Source of the DNA: Usnea hakonensis
Taxonomy: Eukaryota; Ascomycota; Lecanoromycetes; Lecanorales; Parmeliaceae
Direction of reading: 5' to 3'
Assembly (NCBI GenBank): GCA_013423325.1
Contig: BLJB01000052.1
Location: 124,001 to 188,000 of the forward strand
Length of the DNA: 64,000 nt
Part shown: in pieces, positions 1-11,500 of the stretch
Layout of the letters: every line of letters begins with the position of its first letter
Position numbering within the stretch: position 1 is the stretch's first letter
Made by a program: the position numbers and the translations under genes
Notes under the pieces: generated by a model
Told to the model about the DNA's origin: nothing
The model's input: only the letters and a program-made list of their open reading frames with translations
The model's database searches: none

Positions 1-345
1 TGATATGCCGGTATACAAGCCCTGGATCCATCGCCCGAGGGAAGATTGCTAAATGGACGATGTTACAGGCACATATCAAGTCGTCTTTGATCGGCGCGAG
101 CGTGAGTATTCCAATATCAAACGGGAAGCTCGCCACGGGGACCTGGCAAGGCATCTGGTTTCTGGAATTTCGGAATATGAAGCAGAAGAGGAAGGTTCTA
201 GCTACGATACAAGGGGAGAAGATGTGAGAGCTTTACGGATTGAAATACGAAGTCGAACGATAGAATTAGAGCTACAAAGAATCACGAATAGATGTTTACC
301 TGCTTGTCGAAAAAAGTACGATCTCTGGGTTCATATAGACTGTAG
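1..345. other. Left-edge stretch without a supported gene
   Basis: A 113-codon open frame runs on the plus strand from base 53 and ends antisense to the 3' end of the methyltransferase gene. Its translation is charged and unlike any family I know. It could be 3' untranslated sequence of a gene outside the window. I do not call a gene here. Confidence 0.4.
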
Positions 346-2157
346 TCATCTCTTGATTCCTACGACTACCAGATTCCGTGGACTTTGCTTATAATCGAAG
401 ACGGCCTCCACCCAGCAATCTCTGACTTCTGCCTGTTCTTTGAGGTAAAGCCATCTATCCACCACAATACTCGACTCCACAACACTTGCGCTGAAGGCCA
501 TCAAGCTCCAAACAATACTCAACTCTTTCTTTCTGTCTTTGAAGCTGTCTTCATAACGCAATATCTCATCGTCGGTCAAACCCGCCATGCGTCTTTGGAT
601 ATCAGCACCGCGCTGCTGATCGTCGGTCAGTTTGACGATCGCTCCACGCACGTAGGCGGTGAAAGATGAATAACAAGCCTTGCGCAGGGAACCAATCGTG
701 AGAGCAGGACTAGCTCCAGTCTGGCTGGGAGACCGCCCGCCATCCCTGCCAAGGTCCTGGCTTGGCTTTATGACAATACCGCGGTCCAGGAATATTCTTT
801 GCAGCAAGGCTCGATAGAAATGTCTCGTGAAGAACGACTCGCATTCTGTCGCAGTCCAATTCTCGGGTGCTTGAACGGCCATCATTCGCGCAGTGATGTT
901 AAGGCGTAAGCCTTCTCCATGCGGGTGTCGGTACGTAGCAAACCTTTCCGACATGGGAAAACCATGTGGATCGCACGTTGATGAGGTGGTGTCGAGACGC
1001 AGGTTGGGAGAACGCAAGGATGGTAACTTGTATGTTGGAGGCCCGAGCCGCTCAGTCACGAGGTTGTAGCAGCAGCCCACCATGGCAACAACTTTGACAG
1101 AAGGGTTGAGGACCAAGGATCGTAGTCCGTGGTGCAGAAGGTTGCCGCACGAATGAAGGGAGATGACCATCAACTGTGGGGGGTAATTGAGACCACTTGT
1201 AATATCGTTCATGACTATTGATAAGTCTCCGTCCTGAATGAATGATTCGATGTACCTGATTCTAGATCCGCTTTCGTCTGGGGTCACTTGATCAACAGAG
1301 CCAGGAATGTTGATGTTTATTGGTACTTGCGAGCTGCTACTAGGCTGCACATTTACTGTCCAAGAAGCGTATGGATGGTGATTTGAGCTCTGCGAGTCCA
1401 TTCTATACTGCTTTTTGTTACGCATTATTTTCTTAGTGTCTGCCAATTTGGCCGTTATATCCATGCTTCGAGCACCCTTGATGTTGAGCTGTTTGCTTTC
1501 CAGTGCGACCACCTGTTTGTTGTACGGAGGACTCGCTAGAGCTCGACCGAGATAGTTCTGACCTGAACCAAAGTCAACAATGTGCGTAATTTCACTACCG
1601 TCAGTGGTTTCGATATCAGCTATCACGCCGTTGATATACTTGACAAAATTTTCAACCTCGTGGATCTTTTTGGGCTTCATGCCCACGTGTCTAGGGAGAG
1701 AACCGGTCCCTCTAGACGCCGGTGCAGCAGATGAATTAACAGATCTGAAGTCTCGATTAAGTGCATGCCTACGGATCGCTTGAATATACTCGACAAGACT
1801 TGTGGGAGGACTTTGACAGTTTCGCCACATAGAGCTTTCGCCCTGCTTATCCGCAGATAGTGAGTCTATTGGAGTTTTCAGAAATTCAAGGACATCATCG
1901 TCTTCCTTCATTAAGAGGTCTAGGATGACACGGACGTCATGCAATTGAAACCAAAGTCTCCATTCTTCTGGAAGAAGGGTCTTATAGAGATCAGGTTCTT
2001 GCGTCAAGAAGTCTAGTATATGCACACCACCACAGAGGTTTCGGAAAAGCTCCGAGGATGTAACAAGTGCAAGCAATGATTCAATATAGACGTCGACATT
2101 ATCAAAGTCAGCGCTGAGTGGTAGCGGAAATTTCACCGTCATTTGAGACTTCGTCAA
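346..2157 (-). CDS. METTL25/RRNAD1-like methyltransferase-domain protein
   Basis: A single-exon gene of 603 codons. The protein carries a Rossmann-type SAM-binding stretch, HIVDFGSGQNYLGRAL, at about residues 192-207. It is preceded by MKPKKIHEVENF (about 160-171), which is typical of the METTL25/RRNAD1 family. Further on are the family signatures VISLHSCGNLLHHGL and MVGCCYNLVTE, and the protein ends in a short beta-rich VVVGIKR tail. These proteins are predicted methyltransferases; some animal homologues act on ribosomal components, but the fungal substrate is not known to me. Met1 at 2157 and Met6 at 2142 are both possible starts. The gene diverges from ribosomal protein uL4, with 208 bases between the two start codons, which is suggestive for a ribosome-linked enzyme but not proof. 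Confidence 0.85.
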   Translation of the reverse strand: MTKSQMTVKFPLPLSADFDNVDVYIESLLALVTSSELFRNLCGGVHILDFLTQEPDLYKTLLPEEWRLWFQLHDVRVILDLLMKEDDDVLEFLKTPIDSLSADKQGESSMWRNCQSPPTSLVEYIQAIRRHALNRDFRSVNSSAAPASRGTGSLPRHVGMKPKKIHEVENFVKYINGVIADIETTDGSEITHIVDFGSGQNYLGRALASPPYNKQVVALESKQLNIKGARSMDITAKLADTKKIMRNKKQYRMDSQSSNHHPYASWTVNVQPSSSSQVPININIPGSVDQVTPDESGSRIRYIESFIQDGDLSIVMNDITSGLNYPPQLMVISLHSCGNLLHHGLRSLVLNPSVKVVAMVGCCYNLVTERLGPPTYKLPSLRSPNLRLDTTSSTCDPHGFPMSERFATYRHPHGEGLRLNITARMMAVQAPENWTATECESFFTRHFYRALLQRIFLDRGIVIKPSQDLGRDGGRSPSQTGASPALTIGSLRKACYSSFTAYVRGAIVKLTDDQQRGADIQRRMAGLTDDEILRYEDSFKDRKKELSIVWSLMAFSASVVESSIVVDRWLYLKEQAEVRDCWVEAVFDYKQSPRNLVVVGIKR

Positions 2158-2365
2158 ATGCCTCTGACACGGGCGAACTAGGTGATCAATTTTGTAGCTC
2201 TTTGATGAATGAACTTCATCAGTAAACTATAAGTAGGCGGCGTCTCGCCTAGATTCGAGCTATACTAACCCCCTTGCAGCTAGCGCATCTTTCTTCCGCC
2301 CACAACCAAAATTGAGCGAAGCTCATTATACAACCAGTAAGTCAAGAAAAACAAACGCAGTAACG
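2158..2365. promoter_or_regulatory. Bidirectional promoter between methyltransferase and uL4
   Basis: The two start codons are separated by 208 bases, so both promoters and 5' leaders lie here. A TATA-like CTATAAGTA begins at about 2227. The role is inferred from geometry only. Confidence 0.5.
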
Positions 2366-3657
2366 ATGGCGACCCGTCCGACTGTCACTATTGCGTCGCA
2401 TGATGGCACCCCCAGTGGGTCTACTCACCCACTGCCCGCTGTCTTCAAGGCTCCTATTCGACCAGACATCGTACAGTAAGGCGTTCATTTAGTTAAGGGC
2501 ATACCGAATCAAGGGACTGACGACAGTTCAGGACAGTACACGCTGGCATGGCTAAGAACAAGAGACAACCATATGCAGTAAGCGAGAAGGCCGGTCATCA
2601 AACTTCCGCCGAGTCTTGGGGAACCGGTAAGCAATTCAATTTACAATTTGCTTCTGGGCACATAGGACTGACATTGTTGGTTCCTCCAGGTCGCGCTGTT
2701 GCCCGTATTCCTCGCGTATCGGGAGGAGGTACACACCGTGCCGGTCAAGCTGCGTTTGGAAATATGTGCCGCTCCGGTCGTATGTTCGCGCCTACCAAGG
2801 TTTGGAGGAAGTGGCATCAAAAGATCAACTTGGGACAAAAGTACGCTTTGGAGACAGAGACTGCCAGGGAGTGATAATGCTAACGTCGTAATAGGCGCTT
2901 CGCTACCACCTCTGCTTTGGCTGCATCTTCGGTCCCCTCTCTCCTCCTTGCTCGTGGTCACCAAATCTCGACTGTACCAGAAGTGCCCCTCGTCATCGCC
3001 TCGAAAGCTTTCGAAGGAGCTGCTATTGCTAAGACATCAGCGGCGGTGAAGCTCCTAACAGCTGTTGGTGCAGGGCCAGACATCAGCAAAGTCCGTGCGT
3101 CTCGCAAACTGCGTGCCGGGAAAGGAAAGCTCCGAGGTCGTCGTCACCGCCAACGTCGTGGTCCACTAATCATCTACCACCCGGATGAAGATGGCAAGGA
3201 GCTCGTTCGTGCTTTCCGAAATATTCCGGGCGTCGAGACATCTTCCGTCTTTGCGCTCAACCTTCTACAGCTAGCACCCGGTGGCCATCTCGGACGCTTC
3301 ATTGTCTGGACCTCTTCTGCTTTTGCCGCCTTGGATGAAATCTATGGATCTACGACTACTCCATCCGCACTGAAGAAGGACTTTTTGCTGCCGTCAAACG
3401 TCGTCCACAACGCTGATATCAGCCGCTTGATCAATTCGTCGGAAGTACAGGCAGTTGTGCGCCCCGCTAAGGGAGAGGCCAAGACTAAACGTGCAGGAGT
3501 ACAGAAGAAGAACCCTCTAAAGAACAAGCAAGTGTTGCTGCGATTGAACCCATATGCCAAGGCTTTTAGCGAAAACAAATTGGGATCGGAGAAACTTGAG
3601 GATGGCGAGCCGGAGAGAGCGGCCGAGTCATTCGCAAAGGTTCTTCATGAGAATTGA
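2366..3657 (+). CDS. RPL4: 60S ribosomal protein L4 (uL4)
   Basis: A structural protein of the large ribosomal subunit whose long internal loop lines the exit tunnel. I read four exons, 2366-2475, 2532-2626, 2690-2840 and 2895-3657, with GT-AG introns of 56, 63 and 54 bases that keep frame. Conserved blocks are APIRPDIVQTVHAGMAKNKR, QPYAVSEKAGHQTSAESWGT, GRAVARIPRVSGGGTHRAGQ, AAFGNMCRSGRMFAPTK and the basic LRGRRHRQRRGPL. The lysine-rich C-terminal extension is eukaryote-specific. The start MATRPTVTIASHDG is the usual N-terminus. Introns crowded near the 5' end are usual in fungal ribosomal protein genes. The gene shares a short promoter with the methyltransferase on its left. Confidence 0.97.
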
Positions 3658-4688
3658 GCTTGTTGGCGTTTTGCATTCGAGAGAGCTGCATATGTCTCTT
3701 GCAGGTAGCTTGCAGGAAAGGGAGATTGAAAGCCAAAATGCTTTTAAGTACCTTGCTCGTTTTTGATCGTCGCTCCTCGCTGACCACAATTCTACGAGCC
3801 TTCGTTTGACAAGTGACTAACCGCCGCCATTACACGAGAAAGCATCTTACTTTATCTCCCTCTCAAGTCGTCTAAATCTATCTTTCCTCATACATATTCC
3901 CTGCCAGCTCTTCGTCCAGCCATCTTTCCAACCATCCCACCCCCCCACAGCCCCATCGCCAAAGCAATTCGTCTCCCAAGCATCATGGCTCCCCACAAGC
4001 GAAACTATCTCAAAAAACCCAACGCGGAGCATCCTTCTCCGTTTCGCCCCTCTCCGCCTCCCCCAAGCACCACTCCCTTCCCTCCTTCATCCACGCATCG
4101 GTCTCATGTCCTCCTGCGTCTGCAGCATCGCGTGAACATGGGTGTGGTGGCTCGTACGCCTATCATACCCGCAAATCGCATGGCCGTTCGTGAGAGAGCA
4201 AGACGCAAAATGCCCTTTCATGTGTTTATCATGAGGGTGCGAAGACCGGAGATGGGGTCGCCCTTCTAGCTCCTTTTGGAACTTGGTAGAGATAAAATCG
4301 CAGCTATAATCACTGCATCGTCTTGGGTATTGCACAAACAGGGGAAAGATGCGGTATTTTTAAAATTCTTGGGCAAGCTAAGAAGTACCTTCACGAGACT
4401 GTGCTTTCACAATCTGGTTTCACAGTCTAGATCAATATTCTTTCCCACATCGGTGCTGATTGTACCATAGACTTCTGTCCTCCAGGACCAGACCCTGGTA
4501 CGCCGTGTCGTGCTTCAGACGTTTGCAGCTGCTTGGGTAACTCTTCAGTCTTGTACGAGTACTTGCCATTTTCATGAATGTCAACCGCTTTATTTCCCAA
4601 GGCAATATTTAAGCGCTTCGTCAATCTGGTAGCAAACAATTTCCCATCACCCTCCTGCCTTGCTCCTCCATGCCCCAGTGTTCCAGAG
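3658..4688. other. Intergenic stretch between uL4 and the C2H2 gene
   Basis: This holds the 3' regions of two convergent genes. A plus-strand frame of 94 codons at 3985-4269 starts in good context (CATCATGG) after a pyrimidine-rich leader. It encodes a proline- and arginine-rich peptide without recognisable domain, so it is at most a weak candidate for a small protein. Confidence 0.4.
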
Positions 4689-6905
4689 CTATTCCGACCT
4701 CCTGGCCCAATAATTATAAGTATCTCCCTTTTTTGACTCCATCTCTTGCCCATGGTTGCGATACATGTGTGCAATCAAATGCTCTCTTAATCCACCGTCC
4801 ACAGCAGCACCGCTCGAGCGCGAGTTGCGGCAGACGGGACATTGCGAATATGCCGGATCGCCTATCCTATGCTGGCGTTCGTGGCGGTCTCGATCGTAAG
4901 GATCGTCGAAGGAACTTTCACAGGCGGGTTGGAGGCAGGCGTAGGCTTTACGGGTTGCGGGTGGAGTTGGTAGGAACGCGTAACTTCCTGACGTTGATGC
5001 CGAAGCTAGTGGGGTGTACTGGCCGGGAGGGATGCTGACCGGCGGAGGTTTTGCCAGGATGGTCCGAAACGGCAGTTGCGGCGAGGAGGCCGCGGAGACG
5101 GGGCTCGAGTTGGAAGTGCTGGGTGGGGTATAGAGGGGTCTTGGAGTTTGTTGGAATGATACTCGTTTAGTGAATTTCCTTTCGGAGTCGTCACTTGGTC
5201 TGCTATCGTAGGTCGCCGACGCTCTTGTGAGAGACGGTCGTGCGGGGAGGAGGTACGAGGAGGGACGAGGTTTGTATCGTTCCGAGGGTGAAACTTTCTC
5301 TGAGGGCGATGGCCCTTGCAAATCTGAAAGATATCCTGACATGGGAATGATCTTGGTACCAGTAATTTGGTGCTCATCTATGGATCCAAGCTTCTGTATC
5401 CCTGCGGCTATCGGTACCACGTCGTTCTCGGAACATTCCAGGACCTGGTCACCACCATCGTTGTGCTCCGAACGACTTTTATTTTGGTCTGAGTGTCTTT
5501 CGTCAATATCTTCCTCAGACCAAGAAGAAACATCAGTTGGGCCGTAACTGGTGTCTTCCCCCCTTTCCGCATTCGATAAGCTCGCGTTTTCGTGCTGATC
5601 ATTACGATCATTGACTTCCTCTTCATGCGTGATTGATGCTTCTTCGCTTTGGCGTTTATGAGAGCCATCATTTAGCTCGTCCATCGACTTAGGAGACTTG
5701 ACTTTGTCCCCGTCAGCGTTGATCACGACGAGATGTCATATATGAAGACGAAAGAGAAACAAACCTGGCTGTAAGTTTTGAAACCAAGGGGGCTTCTCGT
5801 ATTCATTGGCACTTCTGGGTTCCTTTTCAGAAACCTCATCTACACATTCAGACGCCGCAGCGAAGTTTCCCATGGAAGCGATCTCATCGCCGCTGGAGTG
5901 TGAGCTGCTGGGCATTTCATGCTCGACGTCGGTGATCGTTGCCCCGATACTCCCGGCGGGAGTAATTCCGGGCGTTGAATTGTCATTATTATCTCCACTG
6001 CAGCAGTCATTGTGGAACTCGGTGTGCTCTGGGGATGAGGTCTGAGTGCCACGTGAGATATAAAGACTTGATGATAGCGGAGAAATTTGCTCGTTTCCCG
6101 CAAAGTAAGGGTATACTCCAGCTAGACTGGGTCGCTGTACAGTAACAGGCAACAAGGAAGGCTGATTGTCAGGGTGTATCGGAGAAATGAGGGAGTCCTC
6201 CTCTGAAGTATGCTGCCTCCCACTGCGATAGCTATTATCCACACTCGCATTGCAACGAGTGGGGTTTCCTGGTGCTGGTGGGACAGGGCTCCTCTTGGGG
6301 TTCTCCATATACTGTAGAATTATATGCATATACACCGTCTTCTGCCTAGGTTTTGTGGGATCTCGATGCTTGTAATCACGAGCATGGTAATTTCGGCCGC
6401 TATTTCGATTAGAAGCTTTCACAGAATCTCTTGGAATTCTTTCCAGTCTGAGTTGCGCCACTTCGAAATGGCCCAAAGAGGTACAGGTATTCCTCTCCCT
6501 GATAAGCCGATCGATATATTGGCGTTTTGGACCATGGCAATCCTCAAGTTCTCTGCAAGCAGTGCGGCCACTCTGCCTTTGACTGATTACCTCTGTATGG
6601 AGGTCCTCTTGGGTTGCGGGTATCGACTTCATAGGAGGAGATGACCATCTTTCTTCACTAGACACCAAATCATCTGGCCTAATTGTGTAAGCTTCATAGT
6701 GTGGCATTGGCACCGTATTAATCTGTGTGTTAGGGGGGCCGAAGGGAGTTGCAGGATCGTGATCCTTCGAAATTGAAAGATTTAGGATACTTGGGGGGCT
6801 AGGATGCTCTGAAAGAGGAGGCTGGAGGATGGTCTTGGAGCCATGATAACCTTTGTGATGCGAAAGAAGGGGACGGATATTTCGACCTTCGGAGTGAACG
6901 GCCAT
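4689..6905 (-). CDS. C2H2 zinc-finger-like protein, otherwise disordered
   Basis: Two exons, 6905-5765 and 5701-4689, join through a 63-base intron (5764-5702, GT to AAAG) and give 717 residues. Nearly all of the protein is low-complexity, rich in Ser, Pro, Asp and Glu. Near the C-terminus a classic finger, C-x4-C-x12-H-x3-H (starting CLQPACESSF), is followed by a second finger-like unit starting CPVC and ending in three histidines (HLIAHMYRNH). This suggests a nuclear DNA-binding or regulatory protein; the target is unknown. The 5' end is uncertain. An extended model starts at 7347 (MAPYHSRKND), uses a GTAAGA donor after RQT and an acceptor before GCTALWSAP, then splices from APQ at GTATCC across CTAACACACAG to INTVPMPHYE, replacing the first ~60 residues. 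Both models are open. Confidence 0.6.
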
Positions 6906-7347
6906 TGCCTTTCCATGTAGAAAGTCACTTCATCAGAAGCGTGATGGTCGGCTTCAAAAATTACAATGAAGCCTTCAATAGAGCGTGCCGAAGGGGCTTG
7001 AGGCTTGAGATAGGAAACTGTGACGGCATTGTTGTTGGGATGAGATTGAGAGGATTTTGCTTGAATAGCACAAAGGGTTGGTATCTTATTACTGGACGAA
7101 GGCGCTGACCAAAGAGCGGTGCAGCCCTGTTGGGACATCTCGCATATTCGCAGGCAACCTTGACATTATCGTGATGCAGGATAGAGGCCACGTGAAATCT
7201 TACCGTTTGTCGACCGAAATTTGAGTGGTGAACAAATGGTGCCATAGTATGATCACGTCGAATATGTAGGTACGGGAGGAGCCTTTTTCTGGGCGTTTTC
7301 GGAGAGAATTGACACAAGTCATTCTTTCTAGAATGATAGGGAGCCAT

Positions 7348-8588
7348 GTTTCCGACGCCACTACTCAAATGACATGAGGTGCTGCAGTTGTCAACGCTTT
7401 AAATTGCCAAAATGGGCTTTGGTGGTGAGTGTCTTCTGCATATCATCTTTATGCCGCCTTTGCTTCGGCATAGACTTCGGAGAGAGATGAATAGAGCACG
7501 CAAGATAATCGTCTTGTAAATGACTCGAAGGTGTTGGCTACCCTGATTGAGGAGATAGATGGAGAGCTACTCCGTTCACTTAGAATTATCAACAAGGCAA
7601 TCAGCTCACACTGGAACGTAAATGTAGCAGAGGAAGAAGAAGGGTTTAAAAGCATCTGCTGGATGGGGCTTCGCACTTTTATATTGCGCTAATTGGAAAG
7701 CTTGCTTTCTCTTATGGCAGTGGATTTGAGAGCCAATTATATGATCGGATTCGATCTTCCCGGCGCTAAAACATACTCTAAATAGGCTTTATACCCGAAT
7801 AGGAAAGTCTTAAGACTTCGTTTCTCGAAACCTTTTTTACTATATTCCTTTTCTTCTATATACGATATGATAATAATGTAAAGAGGTAGAATTATAGAGT
7901 AAATAATACGCTTTCAAACGATATCTTATATAAGGATTTTGACCGCCGATTGTAGGTTCTATATTAAAAAGAAGAAAAAAGAAGGTCTCTCCGGTTGGAG
8001 CCCCCCGGAGGGCCCCCGGAAGGAAAGTGGGTCTCCCCCTAAGAAAAAGAAAAAATCAGTGGATTTGGGAGTAGATTTGGGAGAGAAGAGGGGGGTTTCA
8101 GGGGGTCTCCCCCTGAGGAAAAGAAAAAATCCGTAGATTTGGGAGTAGATTAGGAGGGCCTTAAATTCGCCCCTAGGGATTTACAAGCTTTTCACTACTG
8201 GGAAGTCCCACGCCCCAGTACATATTAGTGCGCGACTCTGATGGCACTGCCTTCAACCTGTCCAGTACTAAGCTAGCATCACAAAGGTTGATGGTTCTCG
8301 ATCTCTTGCTACATAAACACAAAGGCCATAGACCGGATAAACCGGCCTTTTAACTACGTGGAGCATAAACAAGCGTAAAGCAAATACCGATGATCGAGGC
8401 GTCCAGCCTTCGAATTTCACCCAGCGCCTTGCTAAATGACACGCATGTAAAATAACAGAGATCGCTGAAACATCTCAAGCACCGGTGCGGGCTTTGCCAG
8501 TGGACCCATGAAACTCCAATAGCTCCCTAGTCCCCTTTATTTATCTCGAACTGTCTGCAAGCGGATCTCCTCTCCATCCACACCCTTA
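7348..8588. other. AT-rich, repeat-bearing gap before the Tra1 3' end
   Basis: Roughly 7680-7980 is strongly AT-rich, unlike its surroundings, and is followed by purine-rich direct repeats (listed separately). A 75-codon minus-strand frame at 7449-7676 has no recognisable domain. The stretch 8160-8588 is ordinary intergenic sequence and includes the Tra1 3' untranslated region. An old, decayed repeat insertion is the likeliest reading. Confidence 0.4.
8029..8155. repeat. Imperfect direct repeat, period about 74 bases
   Basis: Two copies begin GGGTCTCCCCCT at about 8029 and 8103. Each continues through an A/G run ending in GAAAAAATC and then TAGATTTGGGAGTAGATT or close to it. Copies differ by a few substitutions. 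A shorter related piece, AGAAGGTCTCTCC, precedes them at about 7980. The repeat sits at the edge of an AT-rich island. Confidence 0.65.
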
Positions 8589-11500
8589 TCACAGATAACC
8601 CATCCAAAGCGCATCAGTCATTGCCAACGCTGCTGGATTCACCGCCCTGGCTACCAGATCTACAACCGTCTGGTTCGCCGGCAAGACTCCATCTGGCGGT
8701 CTTGCGAGACTCACCGCCTTCTTAACCACCAGCTCGCAATTTTGCACCGTCGTCTCCCTCAAGGTGGCGTCCGCGAGGGCAGTTTTATGTTGTTGTGTAA
8801 ACCAAAAGATCATTTCATCGCGCACAAAGATAGAGAGTTGTTGGTCGATTTCGCTGCCATTTTCAGGTTCTGTCAGGCAACGCGCAATCGCCATAATGGC
8901 AGGCGAAAACAGTCCCTCAGTTGCCAGAGGGCCCATCAATTTTTGGAGGTTTGGTGTTAGTCGGAAAGCCACAGGTTCCGAGTTGTAGAACTGGGGTTTG
9001 TGAGACATCATGGATGGTATAAGCTCCGAGCCCCACACGTTGCCAGTTGCACGCGAGATGGAGAGCTTATGAGGAAAGCGGCCTGTCATGTGCATGATAT
9101 AGGTCATGAAGGTGAGAGCAGCGAGCTGATACGAAAACTGGCGGCGGAAGAGGAAGAATTCGGCATAAGAAGGATAGACCGCTTGGAAGTAGTTGAGTGC
9201 GATCTCGTTCGAGACCCATTTGCTTTGAATAGCTGTGAAGATTTCCGTTCGGAGGGCATGATTTTGGCCTTGATCATTTTGGTTCGGCGCCGTGGGCCGA
9301 AGCTTTTCCATAGTGAAAAGGATTGGGTCGTCCTTATTCTGATTGTTACGCCTGCAATGGTCTTCGTAGACTCCTTGAACCGATATATAAGACGCGTCGT
9401 CCTGTACCAATCGAAGGGAAGGCGAGAACGGGACCATGAGAGGTAGATAGAAATTTAGGTTGCGTCGACGACTTTCCTTCCTCTTTGCCAAGGTGCCATT
9501 GAAAGTCCGGAAGAGTTGTAAGATTCGCTCTTCTCTCCTACTGTGTCTGGCAGCTGGATGCTGTACGGCGAAAGGATGTGTACTGCCATCCTGACCTCTT
9601 ATCTTCAGCCGCCGATGCGAAAAGCCGACGGTACGCACAAGCTCGACGTTGGGCAAAAACCTCTCTATCCTGACAAAATCCTGATGCTTGTCGCGGTGCT
9701 GCAGGTACTGACCCGGCACTTCAACTTCATCGAATTTCTGGAATCTGAACTCACTCAGTGGGATGCTGTAGGTCTCCAGGCTGACCGATTGAGGTCGACG
9801 ATCAAGTTTTTCCTCGAATTTATCCCTCCATTTGCGCAGCTTGTGAATGTACTCGTACATTGTGGGCTTCTTCGCAACAAAGTCCTCCTCAAACGAGCTT
9901 CGGATGTGTGGGGGTAGGATAGTCTCAGCGAATTTTCGAATATTGGCTTCGGTGGCTGGGGGTAGTTTAAAGTCTTGTGCGTACGCACTTGGGTTACGTC
10001 CAATGTACTATGGATGTTTAGTACCTAAGCCCAAGTGGCAGATATCTGAACAAATAGCAACTTACAGATAAGCCATCATTAAGCAAGGCGACAATGAGCC
10101 TGTAAGCATCCTCGTCCGGTGGACATTTGAAGTGTTTCTGTATCTGATCTACCATGGTCTCCATCGATAGAGCGAGTAAAGGAAACGTAGTCTTCAATAC
10201 TGACATAATCTCATCAGAATGTTCCCAAGGCTTCTTTGGCGTAGCCTCAGGCTCTGCATCAGGAGCTGCCGAAGCATCTGCATTTGGCTCAGGCTTTGGC
10301 TCTGCCCCATTGACATCACTGTTTGGAAATGGCTCCCCGTTTGAAGTTCCTGGACGCGATGAGCTACCCTGCCGATCAGAGGGCGTAGCGTGATCGTGCT
10401 TGACATTGGGAGATTGTTGTTGCTGCTTGGCCCTAATGATCTTCTCTTGCCTCTGTTCTTGTTGCTTCTTGATCTGTACCATATCCTCTCGAGTCGTTCT
10501 CAATAAGAAATATAAAGACTGCGGGTAAACCCTCGCAATTTTTGTTAACACATTGCGGACGAGGGTAGCTTCACGGTGACCGAGGCTTGTAAGTAACTGC
10601 GGGATAAATGTGATCCAATACCATACTGGAGTATCGCCTTTGAACTCCTCGAAGGCTTGCGAAATCCGATTCTCCCCGTTATCAATACTAAGGAGCCACA
10701 AGATGCGACTCAGCAGTTTTCGTGATTTTGCGTTCTTGTAAAGACCGGCAGCTTCTAGGTAGCAACTCATAGCGTTGGCAGCCCTTTCCATGTTCGTAGG
10801 CTCTTCCTTGAACATCATGTCATTGTAGTAGCCCCACTCAGCCCAAGCCTTCGGTAATCGAATATCGTAATACAATGCTGTACCAAATGCATCATTGGCT
10901 TCATCCTTCTGTTGGAGCTTCGCTAAAAACATGCCTTTCAGCGTGAAGAACTCGGCCTTCTGCTGTTGGCCGAAATAATTAAGATTCGTGTTGTTGATGA
11001 CGTCGAGACCACTGTTCAACTCGTTGCGATTCTGGTAATGGCATTTGGCTTGCTCCCGCAACTTCAAGAAGGCTTCTTGAATCTCAATGTTGGGCAGTGT
11101 GTAGATCTTGCCTAGTTGCGCCAGGCACACTTCTGGCAATTGGTGCTTTCGAGCTACATGCGCGAAACGGTTGATGATCCAGGCAGTCTCGTGATATCCT
11201 CGATATGCGTAGGAATTACCTGTGGCGTTGGTCTGTTGGGGCCCAAGAAGACCCAAATATGTCCGATTGATGAGGGCGAAAATATGCTGTCGCCAGGTCA
11301 CTAGGTCTTGCCAGGCATTGATGTCGTCCCAAACATTCGGCAGTCGATCACGCCATGTGCCTAGTAGAAGCTTGAGCTCCTGAGACTTGCCGTCGAGATT
11401 TGCCTGTGTGGTTTGCGAAAGGCTGATGCAGATGACATTAGCGTCGTGAAGTTCAACTAATTGTTGGAAATTCTGTAAGATCGGGATATGTGCATTGGTG

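Noticed and set aside
3985..4269. 94-codon plus-strand frame with good start context
   Set aside because: Proline/arginine-rich, no domain, and lies between convergent 3' ends; mentioned in the gap entry but not called a gene.
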